Positions 9,975-18,852 of a stretch of 64,000 nucleotides of DNA are shown here, piece by piece. Position 1 is the first letter of the stretch. The number at the start of each line of letters is the position of its first letter. The stretch covers positions 1,054,001-1,118,000 of the forward strand of contig NZ_VFML01000001.1 of the NCBI RefSeq assembly GCF_006715045.1, in the 5' to 3' direction. The stretch is from Amycolatopsis cihanbeyliensis. Lineage in GTDB: Bacteria; Actinomycetota; Actinomycetes; Mycobacteriales; Pseudonocardiaceae. The translations under genes and the position numbers were made by a program. The notes under the pieces were generated by a model. The model was not told the DNA's origin, did not search any database, and saw only the letters and a list, made by a program, of their open reading frames with translations.

Positions 9975-11036
9975 TCAGTCGAACAAGCTCGGCTCCGCCG
10001 CCGTACCCGCGGGCGGCCGCAAACCGAGATGCTCCCAGGCGGTCGCGGTAGCGACCCGGCCACGGGGAGTCCGGGCGAGCATACCCGCGCGGACAAGGTA
10101 CGGCTCACACACCTCCTCCACCGTACTCGGCTCCTCCCCCACGGCGACCGCGAGCGTGGAGACACCGACCGGCCCGCCGCCGAAGGAACGCACCAGCGCC
10201 GACAGCACCGCCCGGTCCAACCGGTCCAGCCCGAGCTCGTCCACGTCGTAGACCTCCAGGGCGGCGCGCACGACCTCCTTGCTCGCCTCGCCGTTCGCGC
10301 GTACCTCCGCGTAGTCCCGGACCCGGCGCAGCAGCCGGTTGGCGATCCGAGGGGTGCCGCGGGAGCGGCGGGCGATCTCCGCGCCCGCGTCCTCGTCCAC
10401 GGTGATGTCCAGGATGGTCGCGGCCCGGCCGACCACCAGCTCCAGCTCCTCGGGGTGGTAGAACTCCATCTGCCCGGTGAAGCCGAACCGGTCGCGCAGC
10501 GGGCCGGTCAGTGAGCCGGACCGGGTGGTGGCGCCGACCAACGTGAACGGGGCGATCTCCAGCGGGATGCTGGTCGCTCCCGGCCCCTTGCCGACCACGA
10601 CGTCCACCCGGAAGTCCTCCATCGCCAGGTAGAGCATCTCCTCGGCGGGGCGGGCGATGCGGTGGATCTCGTCGATGAACAGGACGTCGCCCTCGGCGAG
10701 GTTGGACAGCATCGCGGCGAGGTCACCCGCGCGTTCCAGCGCGGGGCCCGAGGTGACCCGGAGGGTGGCGTCCAGCTCGGCCGCGATGATCATCGCGAGG
10801 CTGGTCTTGCCGAGCCCCGGCGGACCGGAAAGCAACACGTGGTCCGGCGGCACGCCCCGCTTGCGCGCGCTGGCCAGCACCAGCTCCAGTTGCTCGCGTA
10901 CCCGCGGCTGCCCGATGAACTCCGCCAGCTTGCGCGGGCGCAGGGTGGTCTCGACTTCGTGCTCACCGCTGTGCGGTAGGGCGGAGAGGGCGGTCTCGTC
11001 GGCCGGTTCGAAGTCGGTCACCTGCTCATCGTGCAT
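9975..11036 (-). CDS. ruvB: Holliday junction branch-migration ATPase RuvB
   Basis: 353 residues from ATG 11036. The N-terminal [12 protein letters not shown] motif, Walker [12 protein letters not shown], Walker [10 protein letters not shown], sensor [18 protein letters not shown] and the C-terminal winged helix ending in [15 protein letters not shown] are all present. RuvB forms the hexameric motor that drives branch migration on RuvA-bound junctions. It is 8 bp downstream of ruvA in the ruvC-ruvA-ruvB operon. Confidence 0.97.
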   Translation of the reverse strand: MHDEQVTDFEPADETALSALPHSGEHEVETTLRPRKLAEFIGQPRVREQLELVLASARKRGVPPDHVLLSGPPGLGKTSLAMIIAAELDATLRVTSGPALERAGDLAAMLSNLAEGDVLFIDEIHRIARPAEEMLYLAMEDFRVDVVVGKGPGATSIPLEIAPFTLVGATTRSGSLTGPLRDRFGFTGQMEFYHPEELELVVGRAATILDITVDEDAGAEIARRSRGTPRIANRLLRRVRDYAEVRANGEASKEVVRAALEVYDVDELGLDRLDRAVLSALVRSFGGGPVGVSTLAVAVGEEPSTVEEVCEPYLVRAGMLARTPRGRVATATAWEHLGLRPPAGTAAEPSLFD

Positions 11037-11044
11037 GGACCCCC

Positions 11045-11650
11045 CTACTGTTTCCGCCCGAGGGTGGTCAGCGCGGCCCGCAGGGTCGCCGAGGTGTCCG
11101 CGGCTCCGTTGGCGGCCAGCACCTTGTCGACCGCCTGCTCGGCCTGCTTGGCCGGGAAGCCCAGGCCGGCCAGCGCTTCCACCACCTCGGCCCGGACCGC
11201 GCCACCCGCCCCGGTGACGCCCGCGCCCTCCGGACTCGCCGCCTCGCCGGTGGCGGAGACCTTGTCCCGTAGTTCGAGGGTCAGCCGCTCGGCCCCCTTG
11301 CGACCGATACCGGGGACCTGGGTGAGCATCGTGATGTTGCCCTCGGCGAGCGCGTTGCGCAGCTTGTCCGGGTCGAGTACGGCCAGCGCGGCCAGCGCCA
11401 ACCGCGGACCGATCCCGGAGACCGTCTGCAGCAGGCCGAACAGTTCCCTGGCTTCGAGCTCGGCGAAACCGAACAAGGTCAGCGAGTCCTCCCGGACCAC
11501 CAGCGCGGTGTGCAGCAGCGCCTGCTCGCCCCGGCGCAGGGTGGCCAGGGTGGCCGGGGTCGCCTGCACCGCGAGCCCCACCCCACCGACCTCGACCACC
11601 ACGTGGTCCAGACCTACGGACAGCACCTCGCCACGCACCGAGGAGATCAT
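11045..11650 (-). CDS. ruvA: Holliday junction DNA helicase subunit RuvA
   Basis: 201 residues from ATG 11650. The N-terminal OB-fold ([20 protein letters not shown]), two helix-hairpin-helix motifs ([29 protein letters not shown]) and the C-terminal RuvB-binding domain ([23 protein letters not shown]) are visible. RuvA tetramers bind the four-way junction and load RuvB. The start overlaps the ruvC stop as ATGA, indicating translational coupling. Confidence 0.97.
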   Translation of the reverse strand: MISSVRGEVLSVGLDHVVVEVGGVGLAVQATPATLATLRRGEQALLHTALVVREDSLTLFGFAELEARELFGLLQTVSGIGPRLALAALAVLDPDKLRNALAEGNITMLTQVPGIGRKGAERLTLELRDKVSATGEAASPEGAGVTGAGGAVRAEVVEALAGLGFPAKQAEQAVDKVLAANGAADTSATLRAALTTLGRKQ

Positions 11651-12243
11651 CGCCCACCACCCGTCGTACCGGTCCCGGTGTGGCCGGCCCGCGTCGCGGC
11701 GGCCAGCCGTGCCTTGTGCTTGCGGGCCAGCTCGGCGGCTCGCGCCTCGGCCTCGGCGACCCTGGCCCGCATCGGTTCCCGCCACAGGTGGCAGATGGCG
11801 AGGGCGAGCGCGTCGGCCGCATCCGCGGGACTGGGCTTCGCCGCGAGCTTGAGCAGCTTGGTCACCATGCCGGTGACCTGCGCCTTGTCCGCGCGGCCCG
11901 ATCCGGTCACGGCCGCCTTCACCTCGCTCGGCGTGTGGAAGACCACCGGCAACCCCCGCCGCGCCGCGCTCAACGCCACCACGCCGCCCACCTGGGCCGT
12001 GCCCATCACGGTCCGCACGTTGTGCTGGCTGAACACCCGCTCGACCGCGACCGCCTGCGGCCGGTAGCTGTCCAGCCACTCCTCCACGCACTCGGATACG
12101 TGCAACAGCCTGGCGGACAGTTCGGCGTCGGCGGGGGTGCGCACCACATCCACGGCGACGCAGCTGACCGACCGGCCGATCCCGCCGTCCACGACGCCGA
12201 GGCCGCAGCGCGTCAGCCCGGGGTCCACGCCGAGTACCCGCAT
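11647..12243 (-). CDS. ruvC: Crossover junction endodeoxyribonuclease RuvC
   Basis: 198 residues from ATG 12243. The RNase-H-like active site is seen as [10 protein letters not shown] (first Asp), [13 protein letters not shown] (Glu) and the C-terminal [12 protein letters not shown] (acidic pair). It resolves Holliday junctions by paired nicks. It is the first gene of the ruvCAB operon. The tail after about residue 165 is basic and Ala-rich. Confidence 0.96.
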   Translation of the reverse strand: MRVLGVDPGLTRCGLGVVDGGIGRSVSCVAVDVVRTPADAELSARLLHVSECVEEWLDSYRPQAVAVERVFSQHNVRTVMGTAQVGGVVALSAARRGLPVVFHTPSEVKAAVTGSGRADKAQVTGMVTKLLKLAAKPSPADAADALALAICHLWREPMRARVAEAEARAAELARKHKARLAAATRAGHTGTGTTGGGR

Positions 12244-12308
12244 CGTGTCCTTCACCTGAACGTATCCCACCTCGACGCCGTGCCACGAACATCAGTTCGA
12301 GGCCGAAC

Positions 12309-12353
12309 CCTACCGGCGAGCCGCCCTCCCGACGCTCAGGACTCGCCGGTAGG
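12309..12353 (-). terminator. Hairpin downstream of the DUF1737 gene
   Basis: Twelve-base arms CCTACCGGCGAG (12309-12320) and its complement (12342-12353) lie just past the stop codon at 12360 on the minus strand. The loop is 21 bases and there is no clear U-tract. It probably separates this small gene from ruvC. Confidence 0.55.
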
Positions 12354-12359
12354 TGTTCA

Positions 12360-12542
12360 CTACCCTTCCGGCCAGACCACGGCTTGGGCCAGCACGACGT
12401 GCTCGCCGTCGAAGGTCGCGGCGGGGCTGCCATGCAGTCGGTAGCCCTCGGCGATGGCCTCGCTGACCCGGCGACAGAACGCCTGGTCGTCCGGCCCGGT
12501 CAGCAGGCGGTAGCGGAGTTTCCCGTTCGGTGGCTCACTCAT
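12360..12542 (-). CDS. DUF1737 family small protein
   Basis: A 60-residue protein starting at ATG 12542, too short for most gene-finder cut-offs. The sequence contains [21 protein letters not shown] (about residues 9-29), [14 protein letters not shown] and AQAVVWP, the pattern of the DUF1737 family. The function is unknown. Its start overlaps the stop of the upstream phosphatase-like gene (ATGA), so the two are probably translated together. Confidence 0.8.
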   Translation of the reverse strand: MSEPPNGKLRYRLLTGPDDQAFCRRVSEAIAEGYRLHGSPAATFDGEHVVLAQAVVWPEG

Positions 12543-13486
12543 GCACCCATCATGCCGTCGAGGCTCACCAGGACCTGGACGGGTAGGTGATCGGAAGGGT
12601 AGCGGCCGCGCACGGTGAACGGGTTGATCGCGGCCTTGCGGGTACGCACGCCGGAGCTCGCCAGGATCCAGTCGATCCGGTCGCCGCCCTCCACCGGCTC
12701 CCGGTAGCCGCCGAAGGTGCCCCACGCCGGGGTCAGCCTGCGCTCGGCGGTGTGCCAGGTGTCGCTCAGCCCCGCTTCGGTGAGGATGCGGAAGGATTCG
12801 GAGTCCTCGGCCGGGCTGTTGAAGTCACCGGTCAGCACCACGGGCAACCCGGGGTCGAACCCGGTGATCCGCTCGGCGACCAGTTCGGCGCTGCGCTGCC
12901 GCGAGTTCTCGGATCGGTGATCGAAATGCGTGTTGACGTGCACGAACTCGCGGCCGCGGCGATCACGGAAACGCACCAGGGTCACCATCCGGACCACGGT
13001 GTTGCCCCAGGAGGTCGACCCGATCACGTTCGGGGTCTCGGAGAGCCAGAAGTGGTCGAAATCGACCGGCTCGACCCGGCGGGTGTCGTAGTAGACGGCC
13101 ATGAACTCGCCCCGGCTACCGCCTTCCCTGCCGAGACCGATCCAGTCGTAGTGCGCCGGCAGGTCCGCGCTCACCTCCCTGACCTGGTGATACAACGCCT
13201 CCTGGACACCGAGCACAGTCGGTTGCTCCAGCCGCAAGAACCTGGCCAGCACCGGCCTGCGGTCGGTCCAGGAGTCCGGAGTGCCGGGCTCCGCACGGGC
13301 GTCGTAGCGGATGTTGAAGGACATGACGTGCAACTCGTGCCCGAAGGAGGGGCCGATCAGCCGCCGTCCCGGCCCGCGCGTGGGCTCGGCATGCGCCCCC
13401 GTGGAACCCGTGATTCCGGCGACGCCCACAGCCCCGGCGATACCGAGCGCGCCACGCCGGGACACCCCGGCCCTATCGTCCCGCAC
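12539..13486 (-). CDS. Tat-exported endonuclease/exonuclease/phosphatase family protein
   Basis: The 315-residue protein starts at GTG 13486. Residues 1-35 hold a twin-arginine signal (VSRRGALGIAGAVGVAGITG then AHA). The mature part has the EEP fold: VMSFNIRYD, VLGVQEAL (metal Glu), VHVNTHFDH, VVLTGDFNSP (Asp/Asn) and the terminal YPSDHLPV (Asp-His). All catalytic positions are intact, so it is an active secreted metal-dependent phosphodiesterase or phosphatase. Substrates in this family range from DNA to sphingomyelin and inositol phosphates; the substrate here is undetermined. Confidence 0.88.
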   Translation of the reverse strand: MRDDRAGVSRRGALGIAGAVGVAGITGSTGAHAEPTRGPGRRLIGPSFGHELHVMSFNIRYDARAEPGTPDSWTDRRPVLARFLRLEQPTVLGVQEALYHQVREVSADLPAHYDWIGLGREGGSRGEFMAVYYDTRRVEPVDFDHFWLSETPNVIGSTSWGNTVVRMVTLVRFRDRRGREFVHVNTHFDHRSENSRQRSAELVAERITGFDPGLPVVLTGDFNSPAEDSESFRILTEAGLSDTWHTAERRLTPAWGTFGGYREPVEGGDRIDWILASSGVRTRKAAINPFTVRGRYPSDHLPVQVLVSLDGMMGA

Positions 13487-13581
13487 GACAGCCTCCCCAG
13501 TGGTTTCGTCCTCGACTACCGGTGGCGAGGCTGCCGGCCGCCCGTGTGCGGGGGTTCGCCGGCACGTGGCGAGGAAGCGAA

Positions 13582-13605
13582 CACCCGCCCAACAACGGGC
13601 GGGCG
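13582..13605 (-). terminator. Terminator hairpin after the DUF4262 gene
   Basis: A GC-rich stem-loop (ACCCGCCC and GGGCGGGC arms around AACAAC) lies directly after the stop codon at 13618 read on the minus strand. It has no long U-run, as is normal in high-GC actinomycetes. Confidence 0.6.
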
Positions 13606-13617
13606 TCCACTATGGAC

Positions 13618-14139
13618 TCAGGGTCCGTCGACGCCGGGGGTCCAACTCTCCGGGACACCACTGACGGTGAGCACCGGCTGCCAGGCGGCGAAACCGTCCG
13701 GGGCGTGGTCCTCCCACGGCCACACACCTTCCGGCGTCGGCACGATCATCTGCACGGCTGGGAAGTCGCCATCCGGGTACACCAGGAACGCGCTGCCGAA
13801 GAACTCCGGGTAGTGGCCCTTCGCCACCTGCTCGAAAGTCAGTGGCACGCCCTCGAAAAAGTCCTCGTAGACCTTGCCGAACTCGAACCGCTCACCCGCG
13901 GCCGCCCGGTCCACATAGGCGTCGAGCAGCACCGGCGCGATCTCCTCGGGGAGGCCGACGACCACTGCCTCGGGAACCTCGTGCAGAGCCCAGGCACACG
14001 CGGTGAAGGCGTAGCCCGCCCCGTTCTCGTCCCTGCTCACCGAGATGACGGCGTTTCCCCGTTGCTCGCCCTGGGAAACAATCCACTCACGCAGTTCTTC
14101 CTCTTCTGAGGTCAGGATCTCGGCCGTCACGGCGGACAT
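13618..14139 (-). CDS. DUF4262 domain-containing protein
   Basis: 173 residues from ATG 14139. The protein contains ISVSRDENGAGYAFTACAWALHEVPEAVVVGLP and a late GVPLTFEQVAKGHYPEFFG block, a pattern seen in DUF4262 proteins, which are widespread in actinomycetes and have no known biochemical role. There are no signal peptide or membrane segments. It has 56 bp to the yebC stop upstream and a terminator downstream, so it may be its own unit or the end of the yebC transcript. Confidence 0.75.
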   Translation of the reverse strand: MSAVTAEILTSEEEELREWIVSQGEQRGNAVISVSRDENGAGYAFTACAWALHEVPEAVVVGLPEEIAPVLLDAYVDRAAAGERFEFGKVYEDFFEGVPLTFEQVAKGHYPEFFGSAFLVYPDGDFPAVQMIVPTPEGVWPWEDHAPDGFAAWQPVLTVSGVPESWTPGVDGP

Positions 14140-14195
14140 TCTGCCGTATCGATCCGCGCACGCCCAGTGGCTACGGCCGGGTAATCCCCGGCGAG

Positions 14196-14945
14196 TCAAC
14201 CGACTTCGGCCAGCACCTCGTCCGAGACGTCGAAGTTGGCGAACACGTTCTGCACGTCGTCGCAGTCCTCCAACGCGTCGATCAGCCGGAACACCTTCTT
14301 GGCACCCTCGGCGTCCAGCGGCACGTTGACCGTGGCCAGGAAGTTCGCGTCGGCCGACTCGTACTCGTACCCGGCCTCCTGCACCGCGGAGCGCACCGAC
14401 ACCAGGTCGGTGGCCTCGGAGATGATCTCGAAGCTCTCACCGAGGTCGTTGACCTCCTCCGCGCCGGCGTCCAGCACGGCCATCAGCACGTCGTCCTCGG
14501 AGAGCCCGTTCTTCGGCATGATCACGACGCCCCTGCGGTTGAACAGGTAGGACACCGAGCCCGGGTCGGCCAGCGAGCCGCCGTGCCGGGTGAGAGCCGT
14601 GCGCACCTCGCTCGCCGCGCGGTTCTTATTGTCGGTGAGGCACTCGATCAGCACGGCGACACCGTTCGGCGCGTAGCCCTCGTACATGATCGTCTGCCAC
14701 TCGGCGCCACCGGCCTCCTCACCGGCGCCGCGCCTGCGCGCGCGTTCGATGTTGTCCTTGGGCACCGAGTTCTTGTTCGCCTTGACGATGGCGTCGTACA
14801 GCGTGGGGTTGGCGTCCGGGTCGCCCCCGCCGGAACGCGCGGCGACCTCGACGTTCTTGATCAACCGCGCGAACAGCTTGCCACGCTTGGCGTCGAGGGC
14901 GGCCTTCTTGTGCTTGGTGGTGGCCCACTTGGAGTGGCCGCTCAT
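14196..14945 (-). CDS. yebC: YebC/PmpR family transcriptional or translational regulator
   Basis: The 249-residue protein begins [25 protein letters not shown], the hallmark of YebC, and carries [17 protein letters not shown] and [18 protein letters not shown]. Some members bind DNA, and recent work links others to translation of proline-rich stretches; which applies here is unknown. It lies 36 bp downstream of pdxT, the order found in mycobacteria. Confidence 0.93.
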   Translation of the reverse strand: MSGHSKWATTKHKKAALDAKRGKLFARLIKNVEVAARSGGGDPDANPTLYDAIVKANKNSVPKDNIERARRRGAGEEAGGAEWQTIMYEGYAPNGVAVLIECLTDNKNRAASEVRTALTRHGGSLADPGSVSYLFNRRGVVIMPKNGLSEDDVLMAVLDAGAEEVNDLGESFEIISEATDLVSVRSAVQEAGYEYESADANFLATVNVPLDAEGAKKVFRLIDALEDCDDVQNVFANFDVSDEVLAEVG

Positions 14946-14981
14946 CTCTCCTCCATGTCGTCGATTAGGTCCAGCTCGTCG

Positions 14982-15599
14982 CTACGCGCCCTGCACGATG
15001 CGCACGAACAACCGGTGCACGCGCTCGTCACCGGTGAGCTCCGGATGGAAGGCGGTGGCCAGCGCGTTCTGCTGCCGCACCGCGACGATCCTATCCACAG
15101 CGCCCTCGGCGGACGGGGTATCCGGCGCCCTCGCGAGTACCTCGACCCCGTCGCCGATCTTCTCCACCCACGGCGCGCGGATGAAGACGGCGTGCAGCGG
15201 CTCGCCGGGGATCCCGGTGAAGTCCAGGTCCTCCTCGAAGGAGTCGACCTGCCTGCCGAAGGCGTTCCGCCGCACGACCATGTCCAGCCCGTCCAGCTGG
15301 TGCTGGTCCGGCCGCCCGTCGAGGGCCTGCTTGGCCAGCAGGATCATCCCGGCGCAGGAGCCGAAGGCCGGCATACCGGCGGCGATCCGCGCGCGCAGCG
15401 GCTCGAGCAACTCGAACGTGTCGAGCAGCCGGGACATCGTGGTGGACTCCCCGCCCGGCAGCACCAGGCCGTGCACGGCAGCCAGTTCCTCCGGTCGCCG
15501 GACGGCGACGGCTCGCGCACCCGCGCTCTCCAGCATCGCGGCGTGCTCCCGTACGTCGCCTTGCAGGGCGAGCACGCCGACCACGGGCCGTGCCGTCAC
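14982..15599 (-). CDS. pdxT: Pyridoxal 5'-phosphate synthase glutaminase subunit PdxT
   Basis: About 205 residues from GTG 15599. The class-I glutaminase triad is present: nucleophile Cys in [11 protein letters not shown], and His-Glu in [22 protein letters not shown] and [12 protein letters not shown] are PdxT hallmarks. It supplies ammonia to PdxS for ribose-5-phosphate-dependent PLP synthesis. In relatives pdxT and pdxS are close neighbours; here they are 6.4 kb apart because azlCD, a regulator and the lasso cluster lie between them. Confidence 0.94.
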   Translation of the reverse strand: MTARPVVGVLALQGDVREHAAMLESAGARAVAVRRPEELAAVHGLVLPGGESTTMSRLLDTFELLEPLRARIAAGMPAFGSCAGMILLAKQALDGRPDQHQLDGLDMVVRRNAFGRQVDSFEEDLDFTGIPGEPLHAVFIRAPWVEKIGDGVEVLARAPDTPSAEGAVDRIVAVRQQNALATAFHPELTGDERVHRLFVRIVQGA

Positions 15600-15666
15600 C
15601 GCTGCCACACCTCGACCACGTCGGACTCCTTCCACCGATCCCGCAGGTCAACCCTACCGGCGCGGG

Positions 15667-15689
15667 AGGGCGGGCAGGGCCCCCGCCCT
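15667..15689 (-). terminator. Hairpin after azlD
   Basis: GGGCGGG (15668-15674) pairs with CCCGCCC (15682-15688) two bases past the azlD stop on the minus strand. It is a short GC-rich stem without a U-tract. Confidence 0.45.
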
Positions 15690-15690
15690 G

Positions 15691-16017
15691 TCAGGGCACG
15701 CCGAGTAGCCGCAACCCCGCCCCGGTTCCGGCCGCGGCGAGCACGACCACGATGAACGGAGCCTTGCGCCAGGCCAGCACACCGCCCACCAGCACACCGG
15801 CCGGACGGGCGAAGCCGGCGAACTCCTGCTCGACGATCAGCGCCTGCGTGGCCACCAGGGCGCCGAGCAGCACGACGGCGGAGGTGGCCATCAGCTTCTC
15901 CGCCCGCTCGGACAGTTCGACCCGCGCCCGCAGCACCGGCCCGGCGAACCGGAAGGCGAAGGTACCCACGCCGAGCACGAGGGTGGCCACCACCAGGGTC
16001 ATCGGATCGGCTAGCAC
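15691..16017 (-). CDS. azlD: AzlD family branched-chain amino acid exporter subunit
   Basis: A 108-residue integral membrane protein with four predicted hydrophobic segments. GTFAFRFAGP and GVLVGGVLAWRKAPFIVVV are typical of AzlD (BrnE-like). The likely start is GTG 16017, overlapping the azlC stop (GTGCTAG); an internal ATG at 16002 is possible. AzlC and AzlD together form an exporter of branched-chain amino acids or methionine (BrnFE type). Confidence 0.85.
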   Translation of the reverse strand: MLADPMTLVVATLVLGVGTFAFRFAGPVLRARVELSERAEKLMATSAVVLLGALVATQALIVEQEFAGFARPAGVLVGGVLAWRKAPFIVVVLAAAGTGAGLRLLGVP

Positions 16018-16757
16018 AGTGTCCCCCTGTCCGTCCTGTCCGCGCTGTCGGCCTTGTCGTTCACGCCGTCGTTCCGTCGCGGGCGCTTCCCGCCGGTACC
16101 GAAGGCCGTCAGCACGCCGCCCAGCGCCAGCAGCACGGGCAGCCCCGGGGGCAGGAACGGCGCCGTGGCCAGCGCGATGGCCACGCCGACCAGCGTCGCG
16201 CGCAGGGCCGCCGGGTCGCGCAGCGAGGGCAGCAACAGCGCCAGCAGGACGGCGGGGAACGCGGCGTCCAGGCCGAGCGCGGCGGGATCGCTGATCGCGG
16301 TACCGCCGAGCCCGCCGACCACTACGCCGACGTTCCAGCACAGGAACAACCCGATGCCGCAGGTCCAGTAGGCGGCCCTGCGCCGCTCGCCCTCCCGCTC
16401 GGCCAGCGCGAAGGCCACGGTCTCGTCGACCATCAGGTGGGTACCGGCCACCCGGCGGGCCCAACCGGTACCCAGCAACTCGCCCACCGCGAAGCCGAAC
16501 GGGATGTGCCGGGCGTTGACCAGCAGCCCGGCGAGCACGGCCGCGGCCGGGTTACCACCTGAGGCGACGATCCCCACGAAGAGGAACTGTGCCGCACCGG
16601 CGAAGACCAGCAGGGACATCAGCATGGGCAGCCACAGCGGGAAGCCCGAACTCACCGCGATGGCACCGAACGAGGCGGCCACGACCGCGCCGGCAAGGCA
16701 GACCAGGCCGATGTCGCGGACCAGTTCCCGATCCAGTGTTCGTCGTATCGAACGCAT
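16011..16757 (-). CDS. azlC: AzlC family branched-chain amino acid exporter subunit
   Basis: 248 residues with about seven hydrophobic helices. The GAAQFLFVGIVASGG and NARHIPFG motifs define AzlC (BrnF). The C-terminal 25 residues are charged and unusual (Asp/Lys-rich). It partners the overlapping azlD and is transcribed away from an XRE-cupin regulator with only a 68-bp gap, suggesting control by that regulator. Confidence 0.88.
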   Translation of the reverse strand: MRSIRRTLDRELVRDIGLVCLAGAVVAASFGAIAVSSGFPLWLPMLMSLLVFAGAAQFLFVGIVASGGNPAAAVLAGLLVNARHIPFGFAVGELLGTGWARRVAGTHLMVDETVAFALAEREGERRRAAYWTCGIGLFLCWNVGVVVGGLGGTAISDPAALGLDAAFPAVLLALLLPSLRDPAALRATLVGVAIALATAPFLPPGLPVLLALGGVLTAFGTGGKRPRRNDGVNDKADSADRTDRGTLC

Positions 16758-16825
16758 TGATGTTTATACTGAACAATCTGGACACCGTTCGTCAAGCCGA
16801 ACAAAAAGACTGCTGGAGCGAACAC
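16758..16825. promoter_or_regulatory. Divergent azlC / XRE-cupin promoter region
   Basis: This 68-bp gap is clearly more AT-rich than its surroundings. It holds TGTTTATACTGAACA, with TGTT/AACA arms and a TATACT -10-like core, which could be both promoter and operator. The XRE gene has GGAG 8 bases before its ATG. The operator assignment is inferred from layout only. Confidence 0.4.
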
Positions 16826-17395
16826 ATGACCCACGAGGAGGCCCGCGGCGGCGCACCGCTCGAGGCGATCGCCGAGGCGTTACGCAGGCAGCGCGTCCGG
16901 TCGGGGCTGTCGCTCACCGAGGTCGCCCGGCGCGCCGGGGTGGCCAAGTCGACGCTCTCCCAGCTCGAGGCGGGGACGGGCAATCCGAGCGTGGAGACGT
17001 TGTGGGCCCTCGGGGTGGCCCTGGACGTGCCGTTCTCCAGGCTGGTCGAACCCCAGCGGCCGCGGGTGCAGGTGATCAGGGCGGGTGAGGGACCAGCGGT
17101 GGCCTCCGAGCGGGCCGACTACGTGGCCACCCTGCTTGCCTCCTGCCCACCGAACGCGCGGCGGGACATCTACCTGATCACGGTGGAACCGGGAGCGCCG
17201 CGGGAGTCGGAGCCCCATATGCCGGGCGTGGTCGAGCACGTCGTGCTCTGCTCGGGACGGGCGCTGATCGGCGTCACCACCGACCCGGTGGAGCTGGCTC
17301 CCGGGGACTACGTCGCCTACCCCGGCGACCTGCCGCACGTGTTCCACGCCCTGCGGCCGGGGACGGTGGCCGTGCTGGTCTCCGAGCACGTCTGA
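16826..17395 (+). CDS. XRE family regulator with C-terminal cupin domain
   Basis: 189 residues from ATG 16826. The N-terminal helix-turn-helix (about residues 10-65) contains LRRQRVRSGLSLTEVARRAGVAKSTLSQLEAG, the usual XRE form. The C-terminal half is a cupin (APRESEPHMPGVVEHVVLCSGRA; LAPGDYVAYPGDLPHVFHAL) expected to bind a small ligand. It is divergent from azlCD and likely controls export of branched-chain amino acids in response to ligand binding. Confidence 0.88.
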   Translation: MTHEEARGGAPLEAIAEALRRQRVRSGLSLTEVARRAGVAKSTLSQLEAGTGNPSVETLWALGVALDVPFSRLVEPQRPRVQVIRAGEGPAVASERADYVATLLASCPPNARRDIYLITVEPGAPRESEPHMPGVVEHVVLCSGRALIGVTTDPVELAPGDYVAYPGDLPHVFHALRPGTVAVLVSEHV

Positions 17396-17406
17396 CGCCC
17401 CCGCAC

Positions 17407-17490
17407 GTGAGCGGCAAACTCGCCGACGTGAACGGCAAACTCACGTGCGTGGGCGGCCAACACGCGCGCGTGAGCGGCCAACACGCCGGC
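17407..17490. repeat. Four tandem 21-bp repeats
   Basis: Four consecutive units begin at 17407, 17428, 17449 and 17470. Each starts GTG(A/G)(G/A)CGGC and continues (A/C)AA(A/C)(T/A)C followed by a variable 5-7 base tail. The array directly abuts the displaced pdxS tail at 17501. No open frame uses it. It resembles short intergenic repeats rather than CRISPR because there are no unique spacers. Confidence 0.8.
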
Positions 17491-17500
17491 TGAGCTGGGG

Positions 17501-17557
17501 TTACCAGCCGCGCTCGGCGAGGCGGTGCGGCTCGGGCACGTCGTCCACGTTGATGCC
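17501..17557 (-). pseudogene. Displaced 3' end of pdxS (18 codons plus stop)
   Basis: Read on the minus strand this encodes [18 protein letters not shown] followed by TAA. The intact pdxS end at 21976-22032 encodes the same 18 residues with one change (L for the first D). The two 57-bp tracts match at about 46 positions. There is no upstream pdxS sequence here. The simplest reading is that this is the original host gene end, separated from its gene when the lasso cluster was inserted. Confidence 0.85.
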
Positions 17558-17574
17558 GTGGTCTAAAATTGACA
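17552..17574. repeat. 23-bp direct repeat, left copy
   Basis: This stretch beginning GATGCCGTGGTC and ending ATTGACA recurs at 21858-21880 with two mismatches (21/23). The first six bases belong to the displaced pdxS tail. The two copies bracket the lasso cluster. Confidence 0.75.
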
Positions 17575-17616
17575 GGCTTCGTCTACGGTCTACGCAGAAC
17601 ATTATGGAAGGGCCGG

Positions 17617-17639
17617 GTGAGCTTTCGGGGGAAGCTCAC
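17617..17639 (-). terminator. Hairpin at the end of the lasso operon
   Basis: An 8-bp perfect stem GTGAGCTT/AAGCTCAC with a 7-base loop lies 31 bp after the stop of the methyltransferase gene on the minus strand. It is the only strong hairpin between that gene and the displaced pdxS tail. Confidence 0.6.
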
Positions 17640-17670
17640 AGCTTGCGCCGGAACCATCCCATCGAAATCA

Positions 17671-18834
17671 TCACGTCCTGAGGTCCGAGTGCCGCCAGCG
17701 GCTCGGCGTGAGCAGCGGTGCGGCGAGGTCAGGGTGCGGAGCGAACACGGTGCTCCACCCGGTGGCGGCCGGTTTCCCCGCCTCGATCCACCGGTCGGCC
17801 AGTTCCCGCAACCGGGCTTGCAGCGGGCCGGTGTGCTCGGCTTCACCCGCAACGACGAGGTCGCCGGTATGCTGGATCCACGCCGCCGCCCCGTCCTGGA
17901 CCAGCGCGGTCATCCCGGCGACCGGGTCGAACGAGTCGTCCTCGACGTAGGCGCGGGTGGTGCGCTCGTCACGGGCGGCAAGGTAGCAGGTCAGGTCGGT
18001 GTAGCCCTCGGCGCCGACCATGGGCGTGGCCCCGGCGAGGCGATGCACCGGCCGGGTAGCGATATCGTTTTCCGGGTCGTGGGCGGACAGGCTAGAAGGC
18101 CGCAGGCCTCCGGTGGCAGGCATGAAGTCCGCCCACAGCGCGATCTGACCCACCACCGTGCTGGTGTCGCGGCCGACGGTGAGGATGGGGTGAACCCCGG
18201 CGTGCGCGATCGGCGCCACGATCAGTCCGTCCTCGGCGAGCTGGGTTAGCCAGCCTTCGGGGATTCCCGCGATGCCGCAGGTGACGACGATGCGGTCCCA
18301 CCGTCCCCGCTCGGGGTCGCCGCGGTAGCCGTCGCCGTGCACGATCCGGATCTGCTCGGCCAGGCCGAGCTCGGCGATCGCGACCGCGGCCTCGGTAGCC
18401 GCCGCATCCCCGGCCTCGACGGCGGTGACCTCGGCACCGGTGATGGCGTGGATGAGGGCGGCGTTGTAGCCGGTGCCCGCGCCGATCTCCAGCACCCGCA
18501 ACCCCGGCCGCAGCCGCAACGCTTCCAGCATCCGCGCCATCACACTCGGCCCGGAGGAGGACGACATCGGCTGGCCCGGTGTGCGGCCGTCGTGGGTGAC
18601 CAGCGAGTTGTTCGCGTAGATGATGTCCAGCAACTCCGACGGGGGCAGTTCACCCGGCTTGAGGGCGTGGCGGTCGGCGCGGAAGTAGAAGCTGCGTAAG
18701 AACGCGTGCCGCGGCACCGTGGCGAACGCGGCGCGCACCGCATCGGTGGTGATCGCTCCCCGCTCGCGCAACTCGTCGGCGTAGCGGGCCAGCCGGTCGT
18801 CCAGCTCGGGCGTGCTCGTCCAGCCGATCGTCAT
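17671..18834 (-). CDS. Lasso-cluster protein-L-isoaspartate O-methyltransferase homologue (LasM-type)
   Basis: 387 residues, far longer than housekeeping PIMT (about 210). Residues 1-230 are PIMT-like: AFATVPRHAFLRSFY, NNSLVTHDGRTPGQPMSSSS, SAM-binding VLEIGAGTGYNAAL, VTAVEAG and RWDRIVVTCGIAGIPEGWL. Residues about 230-387 form an extra domain seen in RiPP-associated PIMTs. An AGGAGG ribosome site precedes ATG 18834, 18 bp after the B2 gene. In characterised clusters (cellulonodin-2, lihuanodin) such enzymes methylate an Asp side chain that then closes to an aspartimide. The same role is inferred here; the target would be D10 or D12 of the core. Confidence 0.88.
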   Translation of the reverse strand: MTIGWTSTPELDDRLARYADELRERGAITTDAVRAAFATVPRHAFLRSFYFRADRHALKPGELPPSELLDIIYANNSLVTHDGRTPGQPMSSSSGPSVMARMLEALRLRPGLRVLEIGAGTGYNAALIHAITGAEVTAVEAGDAAATEAAVAIAELGLAEQIRIVHGDGYRGDPERGRWDRIVVTCGIAGIPEGWLTQLAEDGLIVAPIAHAGVHPILTVGRDTSTVVGQIALWADFMPATGGLRPSSLSAHDPENDIATRPVHRLAGATPMVGAEGYTDLTCYLAARDERTTRAYVEDDSFDPVAGMTALVQDGAAAWIQHTGDLVVAGEAEHTGPLQARLRELADRWIEAGKPAATGWSTVFAPHPDLAAPLLTPSRWRHSDLRT

Positions 18835-18852
18835 GGTGGGTGGTCCTCCTGG

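Noticed and set aside
13522..14109. Plus-strand frame opposite the DUF4262 gene
   Set aside because: No family similarity and fully explained by the minus-strand gene.
17407..17490. Possible CRISPR array
   Set aside because: Units are head-to-tail 21-mers with no unique spacers and no cas genes nearby.
17671..18834. General protein-repair PIMT
   Set aside because: Too long, with a RiPP-type C-terminal extension, and last gene of the lasso operon.
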